From NCBI GenBank assembly GCA_007126995.1, contig SLAD01000409.1, positions 1 through 9,022 on the forward strand: 9,022 nucleotides of DNA. Reading direction: 5' to 3'. Positions 4,813 through 9,022 of this stretch are shown here, in pieces; within the stretch, counting starts at the first letter, position 1; each line of letters opens with the position of its first letter. The notes beneath the pieces are model-generated. The model was not told where the DNA came from, made no database searches, and saw only the letters and a program-made list of their open reading frames with translations. Both the position numbers and the translations under genes were made by a program. The stretch comes from Kiritimatiellia bacterium (GTDB lineage: Bacteria; Verrucomicrobiota; Kiritimatiellia; SLAD01).

Positions 4813-5092
4813 CAGCTTGGAAACCCAAGGATCTCATAATCTCGATCACCTTGAGGTCAGCCATGGATGGTTCACCATCGACAATCTCCGAGGGGGTATA
4901 TTGCTCTAATTGGCTGATGATCTCTGATTGTATTTGCTCTAGATTTTCGGCGTCGGAGACATATAGGTTACCACTTAATCCAACAATTGTGAAGACCAGT
5001 GCGTCAATCAACTCATGCTCTACAATCTCCCTAAACTCTGCTACTGTCAACTCCACACCTGACTCATCTGCATCATTCATAAATATGAACAT
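4805..5092 (-). CDS. Acidic 95-aa protein upstream of the sigma factor
   Basis: ATG 5092 with AAGGAGA about 7 bases upstream (the SD overlaps the stop of the resolvase gene); ATG at codon 5 is an alternative. The product is strongly acidic (many Asp/Glu, few Lys/Arg), with a helical N-terminal half (TVAEFREIVEHELIDALVF), a short strand (GNLYVSD) and two further helices (NLEQIQSEIISQLEQY, MADLKVIEIMRSLGF). It is not recognised. Tight coupling to the sigma gene makes a regulator of the sigma factor conceivable, but nothing in the sequence proves it. Confidence 0.7.
   Translation of the reverse strand: MFIFMNDADESGVELTVAEFREIVEHELIDALVFTIVGLSGNLYVSDAENLEQIQSEIISQLEQYTPSEIVDGEPSMADLKVIEIMRSLGFQADE
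4813..4829 (-). promoter_or_regulatory. Small hairpin in place of an SD before the sigma gene
   Basis: On the - strand CTTGG-GTTT-CCAAG forms a perfect 5-pair stem with a 4-base loop (4816-4829), ending 3 bases before the start codon. No AGGAGG-like site is present, unlike nearly all other genes here. It lies within the last codons of the 95-aa gene and would be melted by ribosomes finishing that gene. Confidence 0.4.
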
Positions 5093-5104
5093 GGCTATGT
5101 CTCC

Positions 5105-5554
5105 TTATGGCGTAATGTGTGCAACTCCTGCTGCAATGGCATCGCTAATATTATCATTAGTAATACTCACGCTATACTTACCATTCACTGTATCACGTAC
5201 CTTATCCTTACTAGCTCTACCATCTCCCGTTACAGACTTCTTAATGGATGTAGCATGAATTAGCTTGAACTCCGTATTATACTCTGCAGCGGCTAAGCGC
5301 ACAATTCCTGTTACCTCACGCAGTGACATCAAAGTCTTGGTGTTCTTACCCCCATGCTGATCCTCACATACGATAATATCCGGCTGGTAACTACGTATTA
5401 AGTCCCTGATATACTTAGAGATAGTGACTAACCTCTGTCCTAGGTCTAATGAGGTTTGAGGCTCAATGCAGCCGTATGTTCTTAGCTCTTCGCCATCAAT
5501 AACTGCATATCCCGTAAACCTAGTACCAGGGTCAATACTCAGGACAACACCCAT
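5105..5554 (-). CDS. RuvC-like Holliday junction resolvase (phage type)
   Basis: 149 aa, near the usual 150-170 aa of RuvC. An RNase H-like fold is clear: SIDPGTRFTGYAVID with catalytic D8 in the first strand, IIVCEDQHGG with E64, a helix NTKTLMSLREVTGIVRLAA, the HATSIKKSVTGDGRASKDKV segment typical of RuvC (Gly/Lys loop and following helix), and NDNISDAIAAGVAH with D134 and D138 as the C-terminal acidic pair. It should cut four-way or branched DNA during recombination or before packaging. RBS GAGGGGAG lies 8 bases before ATG 5554, with a near-consensus promoter just upstream. It is the first gene of the operon leading to the sigma factor. Confidence 0.88.
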   Translation of the reverse strand: MGVVLSIDPGTRFTGYAVIDGEELRTYGCIEPQTSLDLGQRLVTISKYIRDLIRSYQPDIIVCEDQHGGKNTKTLMSLREVTGIVRLAAAEYNTEFKLIHATSIKKSVTGDGRASKDKVRDTVNGKYSVSITNDNISDAIAAGVAHITP

Positions 5555-5586
5555 GTATTTAGCTCCCCTCTCTTGTGTTCAATCAT

Positions 5587-5615
5587 GTTATACTACAAGT
5601 GTAACGCAAAGTCAA
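5587..5615 (-). promoter_or_regulatory. Sigma-A-type promoter of the resolvase-sigma operon
   Basis: On the - strand: TTGACT (-35, 5610-5615), exactly 17 bases, TATAAC (-10, 5587-5592). Both boxes match consensus at five of six bases. The -35 begins 2 bases beyond the stop of the preceding gene, and the start point would fall near 5580, about 25 bases before the resolvase start. Confidence 0.82.
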
Positions 5616-5617
5616 AC

Positions 5618-5812
5618 TCAATCTTCAGGCAATTTACACAGGTACGGTGATTGTACATCCATTACTGTATCGTAACTGAAGGTATACTCACCCAGGGCGG
5701 CTACTGCCCCGTCGAACTCATGATGCTGACAGGCACGACATTGCTGTATGCTGATGATACTACCATCCTGGTAACAGGTTACGCGTTCTAATATAGGGTG
5801 GATATCTCTCAT
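5618..5812 (-). CDS. Hypothetical 64-aa protein with Cys motif
   Basis: ATG 5812 with GGAGG (5820-5824) 7 bases upstream. The product (beginning MRDIHPILERVTCYQDGSII) has CRAC at residues 25-28 followed by His-His, plus Cys13 and Cys59, so it may bind a metal. It lies after the terminator at 5843-5876 and I find no clear promoter of its own, so expression may rely on read-through. No family is recognised. Confidence 0.6.
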   Translation of the reverse strand: MRDIHPILERVTCYQDGSIISIQQCRACQHHEFDGAVAALGEYTFSYDTVMDVQSPYLCKLPED

Positions 5813-5832
5813 ATACCAACCTCCATCGCAGG

Positions 5833-5876
5833 TTTTTAAAAACAGCTAACTCGTACCATATGGCAGTTTATAGCTG
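5833..5876 (-). terminator. Rho-independent terminator after the 64-aa gene at 5868-6062
   Basis: On the - strand CAGCT(ATA)AACT pairs with AGTTAGCTG: nine pairs with a 3-base bulge, and a loop containing the palindrome CCATATGG. TTTTT follows directly (5842-5838). The stem includes the stop codon of the upstream gene. This is the only hairpin in the window with a true T tract. Confidence 0.6.
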
Positions 5877-6062
5877 GGGAAGTTTAAAGCCGTGAGCTTG
5901 CGTGAGGATCAGGGCCTGGTCTTCATTAAAACCCTGAGCTATGAGGGACTCGTAGTAGGCGCAGTTAAGCTTAGCGAGGATATTGAGGAATTCAATCACG
6001 TGCCGGGAGTTCTCCTTATGGAACTCTAGAAATCTGGCAAAGTTAGCATCGAAGTCTGACAT
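5868..6062 (-). CDS. Hypothetical 64-aa helical protein
   Basis: The frame is open back to 6095, but ATG 6062 is chosen because AGGAG lies 8 bases upstream and it clears the end of the protease gene by 5 bases. The product begins MSDFDANFARFLEFHKENSR and is all helical. Its C-terminal part, YYESLIAQGFNEDQALILTQAHGF, has the spacing of a UBA-like three-helix bundle (a 'Y-x-x-L-x-x-x-G-F-x-E-x-Q-A-L' pattern) that I associate with small phage proteins. No catalytic residues. It is the last gene before the terminator. Confidence 0.65.
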   Translation of the reverse strand: MSDFDANFARFLEFHKENSRHVIEFLNILAKLNCAYYESLIAQGFNEDQALILTQAHGFKLPQL

Positions 6063-6067
6063 AATAT

Positions 6068-6868
6068 CTACTCCTGTGCAATTTGTACTGACCAAGATTC
6101 CAGCCAGGCTGGTACACCTTGTAGGCTCTGACTTACGAAATCATAGGACAGCCAGAAGAACCCTTCTTCTCCCCAAGACTTACTCCAAGAGTTTACACCG
6201 CGTAGGGCTCTGATGTTGTCATCATAACCGCAGATTACAACAGCGTGTCCGCCATAGAGTGGTGGCTTAGCAGGCGGGATAATCCCCTTCCCATCCCAAT
6301 CCTGGAAGCTATCCGTGACCATAATACCAGCTAGCACCAGTTGGTCATTGGCGAGTGCCCTCTTAATATCCCGCAGACCCCAGAGCTTAGCATAGGATTG
6401 GATTCTGAAGTGCCAGGCGGCGTTCCTCATGAAGGGTGTAATGTTTGGGAAGGCTAGACAGTTATCGAGGAGCTTCTCGTAGGGTAGCATCTCCTCTGGG
6501 CAAGTGCCCTCCTGCTTTACAATCTTCAATCCGACGCGGGGATAGGTTCCCTCCTGATGAGGTATACCGTCCTCTTGCTTAGCCCTGGCATAGATATAGA
6601 GCGAGGACAGGGGCTTAGTGTATCCAGCTGAAACTATGCTCCCTAGGGCTTTACCAAGACAAGCCCCGCATTGATGTTGGTTCATGATGGATAAGATTTG
6701 ACTATCGAGTCTGATAGCTGATGGCAGGTCTACGGACTTGGTAACTTGAGTGATAATAAAGTCACGTGGATCCGGCGGCGAGGGTATAAATCCCCACTTA
6801 TCCCACCAACTATGTCGCTCCCCGATATTCATAATCTCATGCCAATATGTGTGTTCATACTCAATCAA
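6068..6868 (-). CDS. Papain-like (C1 family) cysteine protease
   Basis: 266 aa. The start is TTG 6868, with AGGGG (6878-6882) 9 bases upstream; ATG at codon 13 is an alternative without a good SD. An N-terminal WGFIPSPPDPRDF (25-37) matches the short 'GW-x-P-x-x-PD-x-RD' segment found before the catalytic domain of many bacterial and viral C1 peptidases. The catalytic set is intact: oxyanion Q64, nucleophile C70 in QCGACLGKALG, H208 in GGHAVVICGYDD, and N226 in VNSWSKSWGEEGFFWL. I see no signal peptide or membrane segment, so it should act in the cytoplasm or on the virion. The substrate is unknown: phage structural precursor, host protein or a product of the neighbouring cassette. It sits 5 bases after the glycosyltransferase stop. 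Confidence 0.88.
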   Translation of the reverse strand: MIEYEHTYWHEIMNIGERHSWWDKWGFIPSPPDPRDFIITQVTKSVDLPSAIRLDSQILSIMNQHQCGACLGKALGSIVSAGYTKPLSSLYIYARAKQEDGIPHQEGTYPRVGLKIVKQEGTCPEEMLPYEKLLDNCLAFPNITPFMRNAAWHFRIQSYAKLWGLRDIKRALANDQLVLAGIMVTDSFQDWDGKGIIPPAKPPLYGGHAVVICGYDDNIRALRGVNSWSKSWGEEGFFWLSYDFVSQSLQGVPAWLESWSVQIAQE

Positions 6869-6873
6869 TCATC

Positions 6874-7587
6874 TCAACCCCTAACGGCATTCATAAGGTG
6901 GTAGCAGTATAGTCTACTATCACAGAATATCTTAAACCCAGCCTCCTTGGCATTCCTGCAGAAGGCTATATCCTCCCCCTGTTTATCCCAGTCATAGCGT
7001 ATGCTTGTATACACGGGTCTACTCATCAGGTATACCGCGCCGGTGACATCAACCTCGAAGATATCATTGATGGGGTAGTCCTTATAGTGCTTATACTTCC
7101 CATCTTCCTTAATCATGATATTCACGAAGCGGTTCGGCCACTTCCTATTAATATTCCTATCATTGTGCACAATGGCCGAGCAGATATCCTTACGGTTATG
7201 AACGAGTGAGGAGAGGGTGTTATGCTGTACTAAGATATCCGAGTCAACGGAGAAGAAGTAATCGGGGAATTGGAACTTTACCATATCCAGGAGCATATTT
7301 CTAACGATGGCCAGGTGGCTGTATATCTCCCTGCGTACTTGTGCGCTGCGTTTGTCCTCTATGGCACCGAGATTCACGTTCTTAATGTCGATGTATTGGT
7401 ACTCATCCTTGTGCTTGTCCTTCCACTCCAGTAGCATATCCAAGGTACTGTCGGTAGAGTCATTGACCAGGAATACGAAGCCGAGCTTGTCCTTAGGGTA
7501 TACTAATCGTTCCATCGCTAGTAGGTATGATCTGACATTCCAGTCACGGTTCCGGATAGGACATCCAATGGCGACCGTAGGTTCCAT
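6874..7587 (-). CDS. GT-A-fold glycosyltransferase
   Basis: 237 aa, ATG 7587 with GGGAGGA about 5 bases upstream. It opens with the nucleotide-sugar-binding strand (TVAIGCPIRNR), and VNDSTDSTLDMLLEW (41-55) follows the GT2-type pattern. YFFSVDSDILV (110-120) holds the metal-binding D115-S-D117. GEDIAFCRNAKEAGFKIFCD (204-223) has the E205-D206 acceptor/base motif, and H230 near the end can complete the metal site. The RNMLLD ... FFSVDSDI arrangement recalls the Anp1/Mnn9-type mannosyltransferases as well as GT2 enzymes. Donor sugar and acceptor cannot be read from sequence. No membrane helix is visible, so it is probably cytosolic. It lies directly after the kinase-fold gene. Confidence 0.85.
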   Translation of the reverse strand: MEPTVAIGCPIRNRDWNVRSYLLAMERLVYPKDKLGFVFLVNDSTDSTLDMLLEWKDKHKDEYQYIDIKNVNLGAIEDKRSAQVRREIYSHLAIVRNMLLDMVKFQFPDYFFSVDSDILVQHNTLSSLVHNRKDICSAIVHNDRNINRKWPNRFVNIMIKEDGKYKHYKDYPINDIFEVDVTGAVYLMSRPVYTSIRYDWDKQGEDIAFCRNAKEAGFKIFCDSRLYCYHLMNAVRG

Positions 7588-7604
7588 AAGTTCCTCCCAG
7601 TAGT

Positions 7605-8027
7605 TTATTCGGAGACGGTAACTTCGTGGACTTGCACGGGGCTATACAATACATCTACCACGGATAGCTCTCCCGTGCAGGTATCATAGAATGTATTACT
7701 AGTGTTGATGTCATAACCATTGTATCCAGCATCTCTAAGCTTAGTCACTAAGGCATTACGCTTCTCCCAGATACATTCCCATAGCTCTTGACTGCAGTGC
7801 TTCTCCAGCTCGTCTAGGCGTGTCCCCTTGGCCCTAAGCTGGAAGATGTAAGTATTGTAGTTATATGCTGGTAGTATCTCAGGGAACTGTAGGGCTAACT
7901 CTTGTTGGTGTTTACATATCGTGTCTAGGTCTGTATCATCCCCCCGTGGGATCTTCATCACGTAGTCGTAGAAGATCAGTACAATGAACTGCGAGCCGGT
8001 GCGATCAATGGTCATCGGCATATTCAT
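7605..8027 (-). CDS. Minimal kinase-fold (phosphotransferase-like) protein
   Basis: 140 aa, roughly half a normal kinase domain. I read a kinase pattern: YDYVMKIPRG with K25 like the beta-3 lysine, E43 in a helix that could be the C-helix, a hinge-like IFQLRAKGTRLDEL, then GYDINTSNTFYD with D106 and N111 at the D-x4-N spacing of the catalytic loop, and ELSVVDVL with D125 in place of the DFG aspartate. The His of HRD/HGD and the Gly of DFG are missing, as is an obvious Gly-rich loop. It could phosphorylate a sugar or be a pseudokinase. ATG 8027 overlaps the methyltransferase stop (TAATG), and the nearest SD (GAGAGGA) is far upstream, so translation is coupled. The assignment rests on motif spacing only. 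Confidence 0.55.
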   Translation of the reverse strand: MNMPMTIDRTGSQFIVLIFYDYVMKIPRGDDTDLDTICKHQQELALQFPEILPAYNYNTYIFQLRAKGTRLDELEKHCSQELWECIWEKRNALVTKLRDAGYNGYDINTSNTFYDTCTGELSVVDVLYSPVQVHEVTVSE

Positions 8028-8659
8028 TAATACATGACGTCCTCTCGTAGGTGCTCTGGAAACCTGAATGGTTCATTAGATAACACGAACATGGGTCTTT
8101 CCTGTGGGTTGATATGCTTAAGTTTCACGCCTGGGCCATCCACCATATAGTCATATATTTCACGGTATAGACTTGAGCCATCCCCGTGATCCGTATCCCG
8201 TGGGTAGACCTCTACAAGGGTATACCTTGAAAGCTGACGTAGGGCATCCATAGCGGGTTGCCACTGATCTTTAAAGTGGTGGATGACGCTAAATACAAGG
8301 GTCAGGTCACCGCGTATCGTTGACTTTAGGTCTAGTAGGTCAGCGACGGCAAACCTCTCCTGTATCATATAGACATTGGGTAGGCTATTCATCTCAATGG
8401 ATCTGACTAGACGTTCCTCTTCAGGGACGTCGATGGCAATGCAGCGGCTATCGGGGAAATCGTAGGCGACGCGGTTGGTGAAGTATCCAGCGTTGGCTCC
8501 GAAGTCAATCATTGTAAATCCTGGTTGTATCAGACACATAATGACGCGTAAGATCATCTTATAACGCATGTCACATTCTCGACTACCATGGCTTAAGGTT
8601 GCTCCTCTGACCCAGGTATCTTGGTAGTCACGGTCCCTATCCACGTGAGCTGTTTCCAT
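8027..8659 (-). CDS. Class I SAM-dependent methyltransferase, WbdD-like
   Basis: 210 aa, ATG 8659 with GGGGAGG 5 bases upstream. Motif I is MIDFGANAGYF (50-60, with D52, G54 and G58), the strand-2 acidic residue is D77 in CIAIDVPEE, and LVFSVIHHF (121-129) is motif IV. Near the C-terminus HINPQERPMFVLSN resembles, from memory, the end of the methyltransferase domain of E. coli WbdD, where a 'RPMYLVSN'-type stretch precedes the kinase domain. WbdD phosphorylates and then methylates the end of a mannose chain. Here the kinase-like gene follows at once. The substrate of this enzyme is not shown by the sequence. Confidence 0.8.
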   Translation of the reverse strand: METAHVDRDRDYQDTWVRGATLSHGSRECDMRYKMILRVIMCLIQPGFTMIDFGANAGYFTNRVAYDFPDSRCIAIDVPEEERLVRSIEMNSLPNVYMIQERFAVADLLDLKSTIRGDLTLVFSVIHHFKDQWQPAMDALRQLSRYTLVEVYPRDTDHGDGSSLYREIYDYMVDGPGVKLKHINPQERPMFVLSNEPFRFPEHLREDVMY

Positions 8660-8670
8660 AGCTGCCTCCC

Positions 8671-9022
8671 CTATCGCATATTAACTGTGAATATTGCCTC
8701 AACCCAATCCGGCGGCTCATCACGTGCAAAGATTACCAGTCCTATGGCGTCCTTGAATTCCTTCTTCATTAACTCCATATGCCCTGAACCTTCATAGTAA
8801 ACATCCTGCACGATTAACATGGGTCCACTGGTAGCGTGGTCATTCAAGATATCGGCCAGACTACGTGTGATACATGTGGATGATGTAGCCTCCCTAAAGG
8901 GCGGAAGCTTCTCTAAGGCAATATGCGCTAGTGTTTCCATGTCATCGTAGCTTAAACTGCCGCAGTCTATATGCCATCTATCCCCACGCATCTTAAAGAT
9001 ACTACGTATATGATCATGCCCA
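8671..9022 (-). CDS. Phosphoribosyltransferase-like protein, 5' end outside window
   Basis: The frame stays open to the right edge of the window. The ATG at 8991 has no SD, so the true start is probably beyond the edge; at least 116 residues are visible. The stretch GPMLIVQDVYYEGSGHMELM resembles the PRPP-binding loop of type I phosphoribosyltransferases ('LLVDDVYTTGATM' type), and the end IGLVIFARDEPPDWVEAIFTV fits the strand after it. The first Asp of the usual DD pair is Gln and the Thr-Thr is Tyr-Glu, so the loop is degenerate and catalysis is doubtful. It is 11 bases upstream of the methyltransferase gene. Confidence 0.5.
   Translation of the reverse strand, partial: GHDHIRSIFKMRGDRWHIDCGSLSYDDMETLAHIALEKLPPFREATSSTCITRSLADILNDHATSGPMLIVQDVYYEGSGHMELMKKEFKDAIGLVIFARDEPPDWVEAIFTVNMR

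Noticed and set aside
5868..5910. TATAAA near 5868-5873 (- strand) as a promoter for the 64-aa gene at 5618-5812
   Set aside because: No acceptable -35 lies 16-18 bases upstream, and the sequence is part of the terminator stem.
6063..6095. Upstream start at 6095 for the 64-aa gene
   Set aside because: It would overlap the protease end without a good SD, while ATG 6062 has AGGAG at ideal spacing.
6874..9022. The methyltransferase and glycosyltransferase as a DNA base-modification system
   Set aside because: No thymidylate-synthase-like or hydroxymethylase gene or base-kinase pattern is visible, and the methyltransferase lacks DNA-methylase motifs such as NPPY or PC.
1..9022. tRNA genes, insertion sequences or integrase/attachment sites
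   Set aside because: I looked for tRNA-like cloverleaf elements, transposase motifs and long terminal inverted repeats and saw none; a tRNA scan would be more sensitive than reading by eye.

Overview
This window looks like part of a tailed-phage (or prophage) genome infecting a Gram-positive, Firmicutes-type host. Genes are short, packed and mostly unrecognisable, with overlapping stops and starts. Almost every gene has a strong AGGAGG-type ribosome binding site, and GTG and TTG starts occur. The two clear promoters are housekeeping sigma-A type. The recognisable products (sigma factor, RuvC-like resolvase, Cas4/RecB-like nuclease, Vsr-like nuclease, phage ABA-sandwich protein, zinc-ribbon miniproteins) are typical of large phage genomes. 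No structural, packaging, integrase, tRNA or CRISPR feature is visible. The species cannot be named from the sequence.

Layout. (1) Bases 1-2554, + strand: a run of about eleven small accessory ORFs in one apparent transcription unit whose promoter lies outside the window. It holds a coiled-coil C-terminal fragment, a 101-aa protein, an ABA-sandwich-like protein, a 53-aa protein, two related zinc-ribbon proteins, two small beta-type proteins, a 52-aa protein, a 14-codon minigene and a 61-aa Cys-rich protein. (2) Bases 2560-2588: a strong hairpin between convergent units, the likely shared terminator. (3) Bases 2607-3361, - strand: a Cas4/RecB-like nuclease with its own extended -10 promoter. 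(4) Bases 3365-5615, - strand: an operon from a near-consensus promoter, reading RuvC-like resolvase, 95-aa acidic protein, sigma-70-family factor, zinc-finger plus Vsr-like endonuclease, 59-aa protein. (5) Bases 5618-9022, - strand: a unit that enters from the right edge, reading phosphoribosyltransferase-like fragment, SAM methyltransferase, minimal kinase-fold protein, GT-A glycosyltransferase, papain-like protease, 64-aa protein, terminator, 64-aa protein.

How they may work together. Regions 3-4 look like a DNA-processing and transcription-switch module: resolvase, two nucleases of the restriction-endonuclease fold and a phage sigma factor whose translation seems tied to the gene before it. 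Region 5 is the most unusual. A methyltransferase whose C-terminal part recalls the E. coli O-antigen capping enzyme WbdD is followed, with overlapping stop and start, by a very small kinase-fold protein and then a glycosyltransferase. This is the methyltransferase-then-kinase order of WbdD, split into two genes and placed beside a sugar transferase. I infer, without proof, a phage-borne glycan building and capping or decorating cassette. The 20-base imperfect repeat shared by regions 1 and 4 is also unexplained.
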